Shown: positions 15,935-24,887, counted from the stretch's first letter. The stretch: 42,078 nucleotides of DNA from Gammaproteobacteria bacterium (GCA_028821195.1 JAPPHB010000115.1:1-42078); one strand, 5' to 3'. Program-made: numbers and translations. Notes: generated by a model not told the origin, from the sequence alone.

Positions 15935-17499
15935 CCGCCGCCTCCCAGGCGAAGTCCGAGCAGGCGGGTGGCGGCAAGATACACGGCCCCGAAGGACAGG
16001 AGCGTGCCCGCAGCCGCGAGAACCGGGTTGAGGTCTCCGAAGAGCAGCTCTCCTCCATATCCGGCGGCGGTGGCGAGCAGCCCCGCCGCGAGCAGACGGG
16101 GCAGCCGCCCACGTGCCATCCCATGCGGTCCCAGCGCGCGTCCGAGCTTCCTGCGGAGCAGCACGTACTCCAGCCACGCCGCCAGCGAAGTGCCCAGGCC
16201 GAGCCCAACCGCGCCAAGACGCAGGGGACCCACCTCGAAGGCGTCGAAGGGAAACATGAGCGCCCCGCCCACCAGCAGCGACACAGCCACGCGCACCCCG
16301 GCCACGCGGGCCGGCGCCCGCGGGTCGCGTACTGCGTAGAACGCCGACGAGAGCATGCGCGAGTTGGCCGAGGCATACAGCCCGAGGCTGTAGGCGGCCA
16401 GGACGGCATAGGTTGCCGTGGTGTCCACCGGGGCGAATTCGCCGCGCTGGTAGATGGCCGCCGTGATCACGTCTCCGAAGAGCAGGTAGGCCAACGTCGA
16501 CGGAATCACGAAGTACGCCACCCGCTCCAGCGCCTCGGACACCCGTCCCGCAAGCACCTCCCTGGCCTGGCCCCGCTGACGCGAGAGTTCCGGGAGTTCG
16601 GCAGCCGCGACCGCGAGACCGAAGAGCGAGATGGGCAGGAGGTAGAGCCTCTGCGCGTAGCCCAGGATCGCGACCGCCCCGGCGGCGAGGAAGCTGGCCA
16701 GCTGGAGTTCCACCAGCGCGCTGAGGCTGACCACCCCCCGCGCCGACACCACCGGCACAAAGTTGCGGATCGCCTCGCGGACGCCGGGCGCCCGCAGGTC
16801 GAGCGAGGGCCGGAAGTGCTGCAGCTTTCCCGCCAGGAACGGAAGCTGGACACCGAACTGAAGCACCCCTCCGGCAAGGGCGCCCCATCCCAGCGCTACG
16901 ATCAGATCGTCCGCTTCGAAGGCCCACATCCAGCCCAACGCGACCATTGTGCCGATCATGGCCGCGTTCCAGAGCACGGGAGCCACGTACGATACGAAGA
17001 AGCGCCGATGGCTGTTCAGGATCCCGAGGGCCCACGCGGAGAGCACCAGCACCCCGGTCATGGGAAAGAGAATGCGCACCAGCTGCACGGTCACTTCCCG
17101 GGTCTGTCCCTCGAAGCCCGGCGCAAACACCGTGACGACCAGCGGCGCCAGAGAAGCTCCAAGCACGGCGAGCAGCCCGGCGACCGCGGTCAGGATCCCG
17201 AAGGCGGCCCCGGCAAAGCGTCCTGCGCGCTCGGTCTCGCCGCGCTCCAGCATCTCGGCGTAGATGGGCACGAAGGACGCCGTGAGCGTGCCTTCGCCCA
17301 GCAGGTTCTGCACCACGTTGGGGATTCGGAGCGCCGCTCGCCACGCTTCCGCGAACACGCTGCTGCCGAAGAAGAACGCGAACAGCACATCGCGGACGAG
17401 TCCGGCCACGCGGCTTGCCAGAATGCCCGCCGCCACCCAGGCCGCGGAGCGGCGTCCGTCTCTCCCGACTGACGCTCCCGACTCAGCGTTGCCGGTCAC
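15931..17499 (-). CDS. murJ: Lipid II flippase MurJ
   Basis: Moves the lipid-linked peptidoglycan precursor across the inner membrane. 522 residues with about 14 helices. Typical MurJ/MviN signatures are present: ILASRVAGLVRDVLFAFFFG, PNVVQNLLGEGTLTASFVPIYAE, and the later YALGLYASAN-like and GLGLG segments. The start is a GTG at 17499 that overlaps the end of the small coiled-coil gene by 17 bases; no better start is visible. The stop overlaps uvrC. No peptidoglycan synthesis genes are adjacent. Confidence 0.93.
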   Translation of the reverse strand: MTGNAESGASVGRDGRRSAAWVAAGILASRVAGLVRDVLFAFFFGSSVFAEAWRAALRIPNVVQNLLGEGTLTASFVPIYAEMLERGETERAGRFAGAAFGILTAVAGLLAVLGASLAPLVVTVFAPGFEGQTREVTVQLVRILFPMTGVLVLSAWALGILNSHRRFFVSYVAPVLWNAAMIGTMVALGWMWAFEADDLIVALGWGALAGGVLQFGVQLPFLAGKLQHFRPSLDLRAPGVREAIRNFVPVVSARGVVSLSALVELQLASFLAAGAVAILGYAQRLYLLPISLFGLAVAAAELPELSRQRGQAREVLAGRVSEALERVAYFVIPSTLAYLLFGDVITAAIYQRGEFAPVDTTATYAVLAAYSLGLYASANSRMLSSAFYAVRDPRAPARVAGVRVAVSLLVGGALMFPFDAFEVGPLRLGAVGLGLGTSLAAWLEYVLLRRKLGRALGPHGMARGRLPRLLAAGLLATAAGYGGELLFGDLNPVLAAAGTLLSFGAVYLAATRLLGLRLGGGG

Positions 17500-17758
17500 C
17501 GGAAGGAAGATCCCTGTCCGGAGTGCGCTCGGTGAGAAGCCGGTGAAGGAACCTGCTCTCCTCCGACAGCCTGTCGACCTCCGAACTGAGCCGCTCGGTC
17601 TCGCTTTCCAGAAGGGCGATGCGCTCGTCGGCGATACGGTCCCCGTCGCCGAGCCCGCGCCGTTCCAGGCGTGTCGCGAGCGCCTTGCCGACCTGCGAAT
17701 CCAGTACGATGGAGAGGATCGGGATCAGCAGGACGAGGAGGAGTAGCCAGAGCAACAT
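17483..17758 (-). CDS. Small membrane-anchored coiled-coil protein
   Basis: 91 residues, not recognised as a named family. Residues 2-20 form one strongly hydrophobic helix (LLWLLLLVLLIPILSIVL). This is followed by a charged region and a heptad-like stretch ERIALLESETERLSSEVDRLSEESRFLHRLLTE, so it is probably an inner-membrane anchored coiled coil facing the cytoplasm. The layout resembles small envelope-stress or division helper proteins, but no specific homology is claimed. It overlaps murJ by 17 bases and follows bshC after 48 bases. Confidence 0.65.
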   Translation of the reverse strand: MLLWLLLLVLLIPILSIVLDSQVGKALATRLERRGLGDGDRIADERIALLESETERLSSEVDRLSEESRFLHRLLTERTPDRDLPSGDRQR

Positions 17759-17806
17759 GGTCCGAAACTAGGTTTGGGGGAGCCCGCCTGACAACGATTC
17801 GCCGCC

Positions 17807-19450
17807 TCAGGCCCGGAGCGACCCGACACCTGCGATGTTCGCGGCGCGGGACTCGTTGCCGGCCAGCCGGACTGAGAAACGATCGTGAAGCGCGTCCAGG
17901 AATTCCCGTCCGTAGCGTATCAGGTAGTAGCAGGCGTTCAACGATCGTTCCTGCGGACCTCCCCGGGGATACAGGTGCACCTGAGCCTTCTCGAGTTGGC
18001 GGAGCTTCGTCTGCTTCTCCCGCTTAAGGCTGTGGATGATCTTCTTCCGCATCTGTTCGAGTGCGTCGAAGGCCACCGTGCGCACGTGCTTCGCGGGTCC
18101 CTTCAAAGTGGGATCCAGCGTGGCCGCCGCGCGACTCAGCTCCTCCACGCCCCTGCCGATACCCCCGCGCAAGTCCGCAAGTGCCTGACGGACGCCCTCG
18201 GGTACGTCGTCCTGCACGACGCGTCCGGCGAGTTCGCCGAAGGGTCGAGCCAGGTCCTGAAGGGACAGGTCCAGCTTGTCGAGGACCTTGCGGATCTTGG
18301 GTTCGATGACCGTAACCGAGAACCGGGGGTGGACTACCGGCATGCGGATCCCGCAGAGGTCGAACAGGTCCCGGAGCTGTGCGAAGTAGGCGATTTCCCC
18401 CGGTCCGGCGACGTAGGATACCACCGGGAACACTGCGCCCTCGACCACCGGGCGGAGCAGAACGTTGGGGCTCAGTACACGGGGATCGGCATCCGACTCG
18501 GCGAGGATCCGGCGGCGGGCAAGAAGTTCCCCCGAGTGCCTGAGCCGGAAGTTCCCCCCGCTCCGGTACACGCGCTCCCGTCCCGAGCTTCCCTCGAAGA
18601 AGAGGTTGACCCCGCCGTCGAGAATGGGAACCTGCACGTGGTACCCGGCCGCCCTCAGCCGCTCCGCGGTTCTCCCCAGCAGCGCCTCCTGCTCGGTCGC
18701 GCCGTCCAGCACCGCCGTGAACAGCGTCCGCGAGGCGCGCTTGAGCGGGAGCGAAGAGGCGTCGACGAAGGCCATCCCCAGCGGCCCCAGCCAATCGGCG
18801 AGCACCTGGGTAAAGGCCTCGCCGAGCGAGTTCCCGGGCGCGTACGCCGAACGCAGACGCCGTGCGCAGGCGGGCTTGAAGTCGTTGTCCGGAAAGAGCG
18901 AGAGAAACTCCTCCAGCACCGGTTTGATGGCTTCGCCCATGGGCACGCGGTGGACGGGACGGTCCCCGCGCTCCGAACCGTCGTCGAGTGCAACGCGCCG
19001 CAGCTCGTTGGAGACGCTCACGGTCCAGGTGTGATCGACCTCCCGCCAGTCGTGATCCTCGGACGCCACCCAGAACAGGGGAATCACGGGCCTTCCCAGG
19101 ACATCCTCGAGGGCGCCCGCCAGCCGCACCGCGGTGAGCGCCTTGTAGACGCTGTACAGGGGGCCGGTGAAGAGACCGGGCTGCTGCCCGGTGGTGACGA
19201 AGAAGCCACCCTCCTCGACCAGGCGATCCAGCCGTGCCCGCACCGCAGTCGTGGGGGCGTGGACGCACTCCACGGCGCGGGCCCGGGCGGCGCGGTCGAA
19301 GCGGGCCGCCACTGCCTCCGCCGCGGCCGTGTAGCTGGCCGCAAGCGTCGGGTCGCCCTGGAAGAAGGCAAGGGCGGAGGGGTGCCGGGTCAGGTAGTCG
19401 GCCACCAGGCGGGAGCCGGAGGGATGGCCAACAAGCAGATCCAGGTTCAC
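17807..19450 (-). CDS. bshC: Putative cysteine ligase BshC (bacillithiol synthesis)
   Basis: BshC is the last step of bacillithiol synthesis, joining Cys to glucosaminyl-malate. 547 residues, normal for the family. Signatures: TTGQQPGLFTGPLYSVYKALTAV (about 86-108), PLFWVASEDHDW (125-135) and LRPVVEGAVFPVVSYVAGPGEIAYFAQL. A C-terminal coiled-coil region is followed by a final segment of BshC type. The GTG start overlaps the lpxK stop as GTGA. The other enzymes, BshA and BshB, are not in the window. Bacillithiol would be the organism's low-molecular-weight thiol (inference). Confidence 0.92.
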   Translation of the reverse strand: MNLDLLVGHPSGSRLVADYLTRHPSALAFFQGDPTLAASYTAAAEAVAARFDRAARARAVECVHAPTTAVRARLDRLVEEGGFFVTTGQQPGLFTGPLYSVYKALTAVRLAGALEDVLGRPVIPLFWVASEDHDWREVDHTWTVSVSNELRRVALDDGSERGDRPVHRVPMGEAIKPVLEEFLSLFPDNDFKPACARRLRSAYAPGNSLGEAFTQVLADWLGPLGMAFVDASSLPLKRASRTLFTAVLDGATEQEALLGRTAERLRAAGYHVQVPILDGGVNLFFEGSSGRERVYRSGGNFRLRHSGELLARRRILAESDADPRVLSPNVLLRPVVEGAVFPVVSYVAGPGEIAYFAQLRDLFDLCGIRMPVVHPRFSVTVIEPKIRKVLDKLDLSLQDLARPFGELAGRVVQDDVPEGVRQALADLRGGIGRGVEELSRAAATLDPTLKGPAKHVRTVAFDALEQMRKKIIHSLKREKQTKLRQLEKAQVHLYPRGGPQERSLNACYYLIRYGREFLDALHDRFSVRLAGNESRAANIAGVGSLRA

Positions 19451-20505
19451 CGGGCGCTGCCTCCCGCGAGGCTGGGCGGCGCCGTTGGCTTCGTCAGCCC
19501 GGCGATCCCCGGGAGCTCACCGAGTGCGTCTTCCAGCCATCGCCGGCCCCTCTCGACCACGACCTCGAGGTGCAGGACGCGCGCATCCACCCCGTGCTCG
19601 CTCAGCTGCGGCAGCTTCACCGCATCCTTGGCGGTGGTCACGACGGGGCGCCCGCGCGCGCGGCGCGCGATGGCGGCCATGTCCGCCGCAGAGTAGCAGT
19701 GGTGGTCGCTGAAGATCATCGGCTCCAACTCCATGCCGGGGATTTCCCGCTGCAGCAACCCGTGAAACTCCCACGGGCGCGCAATGCCTGACAAGACCAG
19801 CGCCGAACCCGTCGGAGCGGAGGCAGGAGCACCCGCGACATCGCTCCATCGCGAGAACGCGAGGCTCACAAGGGCACAGCGCCGTCGGTGCACCGCCTCC
19901 AGCGCCCGGGCTCGGCGCCGGGCCGCGCCAAAACTAGCGACTCGGCGGGTTACGATCACACCCCCGGCGCGCGTCAGAGCCTTCTCCGGCTCTCGGTAGG
20001 GCCCACGCGGCAGAAGCCGCAACGGTACAGGGTGCTCCGCCGCGACCAGCACCAGATCCAGATCACGCGCCAGGGCCCGGTGCTGAAAGCCGTCGTCGAG
20101 GATCACCACCTGCGCGCCCCGTTCCACGACAACGGCGGCGGCACGCGCCCGATGGCCGTCGGCGGCGACCGGCGCCTCGGGATTCCATTGCCGGTGCAGC
20201 AGCATCTCGTCGAGACCGTACCCGTTGGTCACGATGCCGGGGGTCACGCCGCGCCGCAGGAACCAGGCGGCCAGCCACGCCGCCACAGGTGTCTTGCCGC
20301 TTCCCCCCACCGCCAGGTTTCCGACCGACACCACCGGCACCTCGGCCGACCGGATCGGCATCCGTCCAGCGTCGTAGCGGCGGTTGCGGACCGCCACCCC
20401 CGCCGCGAAGGCCATTTCCAGCGGCAGCAGAGCCAGCCCGGCCGCCGCCGCCGGCCGCGTGGACCCCCACACCCAGCCCAGTCCCGCCTCCACGGCCCGT
20501 CTCAT
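19447..20505 (-). CDS. lpxK: Tetraacyldisaccharide 4'-kinase LpxK
   Basis: An inner-membrane kinase that phosphorylates the lipid A disaccharide at the 4' position. 352 residues. A hydrophobic N-terminal helix (GLALLPLEMAFAAGVAV) is followed by the modified Walker A PVVSVGNLAVGGSGKTPV (about 57-74). Next come VTNGYG and the signature VILDDGFQHRALARDLDLVLV, then LPRGPYREPEKAL and SDHHCYS with VVTTAKDAVKL. It starts within the lpxB stop (ATGA) and its own stop overlaps bshC. Confidence 0.95.
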   Translation of the reverse strand: MRRAVEAGLGWVWGSTRPAAAAGLALLPLEMAFAAGVAVRNRRYDAGRMPIRSAEVPVVSVGNLAVGGSGKTPVAAWLAAWFLRRGVTPGIVTNGYGLDEMLLHRQWNPEAPVAADGHRARAAAVVVERGAQVVILDDGFQHRALARDLDLVLVAAEHPVPLRLLPRGPYREPEKALTRAGGVIVTRRVASFGAARRRARALEAVHRRRCALVSLAFSRWSDVAGAPASAPTGSALVLSGIARPWEFHGLLQREIPGMELEPMIFSDHHCYSAADMAAIARRARGRPVVTTAKDAVKLPQLSEHGVDARVLHLEVVVERGRRWLEDALGELPGIAGLTKPTAPPSLAGGSAR

Positions 20506-21644
20506 CCCGCCGCCGCCCGCGGTGACGGGAACAGCAGGGACTCCGCGATCGCGGCCACCCTGCGGGCCGCGCCCGCCGAACCGAGCGCTCGGCGGACTTC
20601 GCCCAGCCCCGCGACCACGGCACGCCGCGCCTCAGTGTCGTCGACGAGCGGGAGCAGCTCGCGCTCGAGCCTCGCCGGGGTCGCTTCGTTCTGAAGCAGT
20701 TCGGGCACCACCCGCCGGCCGGCGATGAGGTTGGCCATGGCGATGTGGTCCACGCGCACCAGGCGGCGGGCAAGGGCGAAGGTGAGCGGGTGCGTCCGGT
20801 ATGCGGTGGCGAAGGGCACGCCCGCGAGTGCGGCTTCCACGGTGGAGGTGCCCGACTTCACCACCGCCGCGCGCGCATGACGAAGCAGGCTCCGGCCGTC
20901 GTCGACGACGGTGGCGGCCACCCCTGAGTACGCGCGAGCGGGCAGACCGGGCGCGCGCGCCACCACAGCCTGCAGTTGGGGACGCGCGCGCACGAGCCGT
21001 CGGGCGGTGCCCAGGAACACTTCCAGGTGGCGGTCGAGTTCCTGGCGTCTGGATCCCGGAAAGAGCGCCAGTAGCGGCCGCCGCGCGTCGAGACCGTGGG
21101 CGCGGCAGAAGTCGGCCCGGGCCGGCACCTCGTGCTCGAGTTCGAGCAACGGGTGCCCCACGAAGGTCGCACGCGCGCCTGCCTTCTGCAGGAATCCGGC
21201 CTCGAAAGGGAGAATCACGGCGACGTGATCGGTGTCGCGGGCCAGCCGCCGGGCGCGCGCCGGCCTCCACGCCCAGACCTGGGGAGCGATGTAATACAAC
21301 ACCCGGATGCCAACCTCGCGGGCGTATTTGGCAACACGCAGATTGAACCCCGGATAGTCGATCGGGATGACCAGGTTCACACCGTGGCGATGCATGGCGG
21401 CGCGAACCCGCCCCATGAGCCGGCGGAAGAAGCCGAGGTGGCACACGACTTCCGCGAAGCCCATGACCGCAAGCCGATCGAGACCCGCCATGCACTCGAC
21501 CCCCTCTGCGGCCATGCGTTCGCCTCCCAGCCCCAGCAGCCGGGCGGACGGCCATTTCTCGAGCAGAGAGCGGGCGAGGGCGGCCCCGTGGAGGTCACCG
21601 GAGGGCTCCCCGGCGAGCATGAGGATCACCGGGTCGCGCGCCAT
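20502..21644 (-). CDS. lpxB: Lipid-A-disaccharide synthase LpxB
   Basis: A peripheral membrane glycosyltransferase joining UDP-2,3-diacylglucosamine to lipid X. 380 residues. Family motifs: LMLAGEPSGDLHGAALARSL, MGFAEVV, VIPIDYPGFNLRVAK, YYIAPQVWAWRPARA, FVGHPLLE, FPGSRRQE and KSGTSTVEAAL. It lies 3 bases downstream of the 44-residue membrane peptide gene and overlaps lpxK. The gene for its lipid X supply (LpxH, LpxI or LpxG) is not in the window. Confidence 0.96.
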   Translation of the reverse strand: MARDPVILMLAGEPSGDLHGAALARSLLEKWPSARLLGLGGERMAAEGVECMAGLDRLAVMGFAEVVCHLGFFRRLMGRVRAAMHRHGVNLVIPIDYPGFNLRVAKYAREVGIRVLYYIAPQVWAWRPARARRLARDTDHVAVILPFEAGFLQKAGARATFVGHPLLELEHEVPARADFCRAHGLDARRPLLALFPGSRRQELDRHLEVFLGTARRLVRARPQLQAVVARAPGLPARAYSGVAATVVDDGRSLLRHARAAVVKSGTSTVEAALAGVPFATAYRTHPLTFALARRLVRVDHIAMANLIAGRRVVPELLQNEATPARLERELLPLVDDTEARRAVVAGLGEVRRALGSAGAARRVAAIAESLLFPSPRAAAG

Positions 21645-21647
21645 CGT

Positions 21648-21782
21648 TCAGAACCGGAACCCCAGATACCAGATAACGAGCAGCACCGCCACCAGCAGGG
21701 CGATGAGCTTCGTGGGAGGCTTGCCCCGCTTGGCGTCGATCCAGTCCTTCTTGCGGTTACGACGTACGCGAATGAGCGACAT
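21648..21782 (-). CDS. Small single-helix membrane peptide within the lpx cluster
   Basis: 44 residues from the ATG at 21782, which has AGAGGA about 9 bases upstream. The N-terminal half is strongly basic (RVRRNRKKDW, KRGKPP) and the C-terminal half is one hydrophobic helix (LIALLVAVLLVIWYLGF). By the positive-inside rule the basic part faces the cytoplasm. It overlaps the end of the oxidoreductase gene by 26 bases and ends 3 bases before lpxB. A good ribosome binding site, hydrophobic profile and snug placement support a real gene; function is unknown. A much longer reading in the same frame would run through the oxidoreductase gene and is not credible. Confidence 0.65.
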   Translation of the reverse strand: MSLIRVRRNRKKDWIDAKRGKPPTKLIALLVAVLLVIWYLGFRF

Positions 21783-22794
21783 GGTCCAGAATCCTCTTCT
21801 CGATGCACAGCGTGATCTCCAGAGCCGCCCGGCCTTCATCACCGGAGACGACGGGATCAGAGCGCCCAAGCGCCGCATCCCGAAAGCCCTCGAGTTCGAC
21901 GCGCAGCGGTTCCTCCGGAAAACCCTCGAAGGAAATACGCTCGACGATGTCCTCCAGCCCGGGAGGCGCCCCCGGGTCCGGTCCCGCCCTTCCCTCCCCC
22001 ACGCTGGCTTCCCCGACGTCTTCAAGCAAGGCGGGCAGGTCTCGCCGGAGCCGCAGGAACTCACCCCTCCCGCGCGCCAGATCGACGCGCAGGTATCCCG
22101 ACCGCTGGAAGACGCGCAGCATGCGTTGCCCTTCGCTCGACACCCGGCTCGCGGTGAGGTTGGCCACCGCACCGTTCCGGAAGGTGAGGCGCGCGTTGGC
22201 GATGTCCACCGAGGGGGTCAGCACCGGGATGCCCGCGGCGGCGATGTCGGCCAGCGGCGCCTTCACCAGCATGCGCACCAGATCCACGTCGTGAATCATC
22301 AGATCGAGCACGACAGCCACGTCCGTGCCCCGGGGCCGAAAGGGCGCCAGGCGCTGCGATTCGATGAAGAGCGGAGCGTCGATGTACGGAGCCGCCGCCC
22401 GGAGCGCGCCGTTGAACCGCTCCACATGCCCGGTCTGCACCACGATGCCCGCCCGGCGGGCCGCGGCCAGGATGCGATCCGCAGCCTCGAGGGAAGGCGC
22501 GATGGGCTTCTCGATGAGAAGGTGAACACCGCGTCCGGCCGCCGCGAGCGCCACCTCTTCGTGAGAGGAAGTGGGCACGGCCACCACCAGTGCGTCTACC
22601 TCCGACAGGAGTTCCCGCAGACTGCGGGCCGGCTCAAGCCCGAGCTCCCTTGACACGAACGCGGCCCGTCCCGCATCCACATCGAAGAACCCCGCCATCC
22701 GGACTTCCGGCAGATCGCCGAGAATCCGCGCGTGATGGAAGCCCAGGCTCCCGACGCCGGCCACCCCCATGCGGATCGGGGTGGGACGATTCAT
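21757..22794 (-). CDS. Gfo/Idh/MocA family oxidoreductase in the lipid A cluster
   Basis: 345 residues from the ATG that overlaps the lpxA stop (ATGA). The N-terminal Rossmann fold has MGVAGVGSLGFHHARIL and LVVAVPTSSHEEVA. The family's EKP motif is in LLIEKPIAPS, and the catalytic-type HDVD is in DLMIHDVDLVRML, so it is likely an active NAD(P)-dependent sugar dehydrogenase. Between lpxA and lpxB, other bacteria place lpxI, or gnnA/gnnB, where GnnA is a Gfo/Idh enzyme that oxidises the 3-OH of UDP-GlcNAc before amination. No aminotransferase (GnnB) is next to it here. A role in modifying the UDP-sugar precursor is inference. Confidence 0.9.
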   Translation of the reverse strand: MNRPTPIRMGVAGVGSLGFHHARILGDLPEVRMAGFFDVDAGRAAFVSRELGLEPARSLRELLSEVDALVVAVPTSSHEEVALAAAGRGVHLLIEKPIAPSLEAADRILAAARRAGIVVQTGHVERFNGALRAAAPYIDAPLFIESQRLAPFRPRGTDVAVVLDLMIHDVDLVRMLVKAPLADIAAAGIPVLTPSVDIANARLTFRNGAVANLTASRVSSEGQRMLRVFQRSGYLRVDLARGRGEFLRLRRDLPALLEDVGEASVGEGRAGPDPGAPPGLEDIVERISFEGFPEEPLRVELEGFRDAALGRSDPVVSGDEGRAALEITLCIEKRILDHVAHSRTS

Positions 22795-23603
22795 CCGAGG
22801 GTTATGCCGCGCGCGCTGTTGCGGATGAAGTCGAGAAGGTGGCGAACTTCCGGAATCTGCTCGACGTCGGCTTCGACGCGGGTCATGGCCTGGGACACGT
22901 TCAGCCCGGACTGGAACAGGATTCGGTATGCCTGCCTGAGATGCCGGCGGGTACCCTCCGGAAACCCGCGCCTCTCCAGCCCGACCGTGTTGAGCCCGTA
23001 CAGTCTTGGACGACCCCCTGCGGCCCTGCAGTAGGGCGGCACGTCCTTGGAGATGCGTGCGCCGCCGCCGACGAAGACATGGGCACCGATGCGCACGTAC
23101 TGGTGGATCCCCACGAGGCCCCCGACGATGACCCAATCCTCGATCGTGACGTGGCCGGCCATGTTGACCGAGTTGGACAGTACGACATGGTTTCCCAGGC
23201 GGCAGTCGTGGGCCACGTGGACATACGCCATGAGGAGACAGTCGCTGCCCACCACCGTGCGCCCGGACGCGGCCGAGCCCCGGTTGAGGGTCGCGTATTC
23301 GCGGACCACGGTGCGGTCGCCGACGATCAGCTCGGAACGCTCGCCCTTGTACTTTTGGTCCTGCGGATCGGTGCCCAGCACCGCGCCCTGGCCAAGGCGG
23401 CACCCCTCGCCCACGGAGGTATCCCGTTCAATCAGCACGTGTGGGCCGATTCGGGTTCTCGCGCCGACGCGCACGCCCGGGCCAACGATCGCATAGGGCC
23501 CTACGACCACCTCCGCTCCGAGCACGGCCCCGTCGTCCACGATCGCCGTCGGGTGGACATCTGGCTGAACGGTCCGCGAAGGGTCCAGCAGCGAGTCCCC
23601 CAT
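22791..23603 (-). CDS. lpxA: UDP-N-acetylglucosamine acyltransferase LpxA
   Basis: Catalyses the first lipid A step, adding a 3-hydroxyacyl chain to UDP-GlcNAc (or a 3-amino analogue). 270 residues of left-handed beta-helix hexapeptide repeats (for example GPYAIVGPGVRVGARTRIG), then a helical C-terminus. The diagnostic TDPQDQKYKGE loop and the catalytic His in YVHVAHDCRLGN (His132) are present. Its ATG directly follows the stop of lpxC-fabZ (TGAATG), and its stop overlaps the oxidoreductase gene. Confidence 0.97.
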   Translation of the reverse strand: MGDSLLDPSRTVQPDVHPTAIVDDGAVLGAEVVVGPYAIVGPGVRVGARTRIGPHVLIERDTSVGEGCRLGQGAVLGTDPQDQKYKGERSELIVGDRTVVREYATLNRGSAASGRTVVGSDCLLMAYVHVAHDCRLGNHVVLSNSVNMAGHVTIEDWVIVGGLVGIHQYVRIGAHVFVGGGARISKDVPPYCRAAGGRPRLYGLNTVGLERRGFPEGTRRHLRQAYRILFQSGLNVSQAMTRVEADVEQIPEVRHLLDFIRNSARGITLG

Positions 23604-24887
23604 TCAGTCCACAACCCTCGCCATGAATTCGGCCTCCGCAGCCAGCATCCCGTCCACGAATCCCTTGCCTCTCATCTTGCAGGTTCCGCGCCGGAAGCGC
23701 AGCAGCTCCACCTCGCACACCAGCTGGTCGCCGGGCACCACCGGCCGCCGGAAGCGCGCCTTCTGTATGGACATGAGATAGACCTGCTTGTCGCGTGGGT
23801 TGCCCACGGAATCGATCAGCAGAAGCCCGCCGATCTGGGCCATAGCCTCCACGATGAGCACGCCCGGCATGATGGCCCGTCCGGGAAAGTGTCCCTGGAA
23901 GAAGGGTTCGTTGATGGTGACGTTCTTGATGCCCGTGATGTGGCGACCGCCTTCGACGGCTGCGATCCGATCCACGAGCAGCATCGGATAGCGGTGCGGC
24001 AGGTAGCTGCGAATCCGCTCGACATCGAACGCGGGCGCGGCCGGCGCGTGGTCGAGCTGCTCCGCGACCAGCCGTCCGAGCTCGATGTTTCCGCTGTGAC
24101 TCGGGCGCTCCACCACCAGATGGCCCCGCAGCCGGCTCCCCAGCAGCGTCAGATCGCCCAGAACGTCCCCGATCTTGTGGCGCAGGAATTCGTCGGGGAA
24201 CCGCAGTCCGTCGTTGGCCACGCCCTCGTCGTCCAGAACGATGGTGTTGGCCAGCGATGCCCCCTGCGCGAGGCCGCGTGCATGCAGCTCGTCCGCGTCG
24301 GCGAGGAAGCCGAAGGTGCGCGCCGGAGCGATTTCGGCCCGAAAACCGGCGCCGAAGCTGTCGAACGATCCGGTCTGGCGGCCGATCGCGGGGTGTTCGA
24401 AGTCGATGGTCGCAGTGATGCGGAAACCCGCGCCGGGCGCAAGGATGTACGATTGGCCGCCGGTAGCGCGCAACACGACCGGCTCATCGAGTTCGGCCAC
24501 CCGCGCGAGCGCCTGCTGTTCCGCCACTCCCGCCGCCTCGAGGGCATCCAGAAAGTCCAGGAAGCTCCCGTCCCGGATGGGGATCTCCGGTCCCGAGACG
24601 TCCACCCGCACGTTGGAAATCCCGCTGGCACCCAGCGCCGCCATCAGGTGCTCCACGGTGCGCACCCGGGCTTCGCCCCGGCCGATGCTCGTTCCCAGCT
24701 CGGTGTCCACGACGTGATCCAGGGTCGCGGGAATCTCGGGCTTGCCGGGCAGATCGATGCGCCGGAAGACGATGCCGGCGCCGGGTTCGGCCGGATGGAA
24801 CGACACGGCCGCATGCTCTCCCAGGTGAATGCCGATGCCCTCGAGGCTCACCTCCCGGCCGATCGTGCGCTGGCGGCTCCCGCTCAT
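23604..24887 (-). CDS. lpxC-fabZ: LpxC-FabZ fusion: UDP-3-O-acyl-GlcNAc deacetylase / 3-hydroxyacyl-ACP dehydratase
   Basis: A two-domain protein of 427 residues. Residues about 1-280 are LpxC, the zinc deacetylase that commits to lipid [12 protein letters not shown] (His80), [12 protein letters not shown] (His237, Asp241) and the general acid His264 in HSGN. Residues about 287-427 are FabZ, the fatty-acid dehydratase: [36 protein letters not shown] (His333, Glu347). Such fusions are known from Bacteroidetes-type bacteria. The fusion links the 3-hydroxyacyl-ACP branch point to lipid A in one chain. GGAGGAG lies 6 bases before the start. Confidence 0.97.
   Translation of the reverse strand: MSGSRQRTIGREVSLEGIGIHLGEHAAVSFHPAEPGAGIVFRRIDLPGKPEIPATLDHVVDTELGTSIGRGEARVRTVEHLMAALGASGISNVRVDVSGPEIPIRDGSFLDFLDALEAAGVAEQQALARVAELDEPVVLRATGGQSYILAPGAGFRITATIDFEHPAIGRQTGSFDSFGAGFRAEIAPARTFGFLADADELHARGLAQGASLANTIVLDDEGVANDGLRFPDEFLRHKIGDVLGDLTLLGSRLRGHLVVERPSHSGNIELGRLVAEQLDHAPAAPAFDVERIRSYLPHRYPMLLVDRIAAVEGGRHITGIKNVTINEPFFQGHFPGRAIMPGVLIVEAMAQIGGLLLIDSVGNPRDKQVYLMSIQKARFRRPVVPGDQLVCEVELLRFRRGTCKMRGKGFVDGMLAAEAEFMARVVD

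Noticed and set aside
14090..16339. 749-codon plus-strand frame opposite uvrC/murJ
   Set aside because: Spans two well-supported genes on the other strand and shows no domain.
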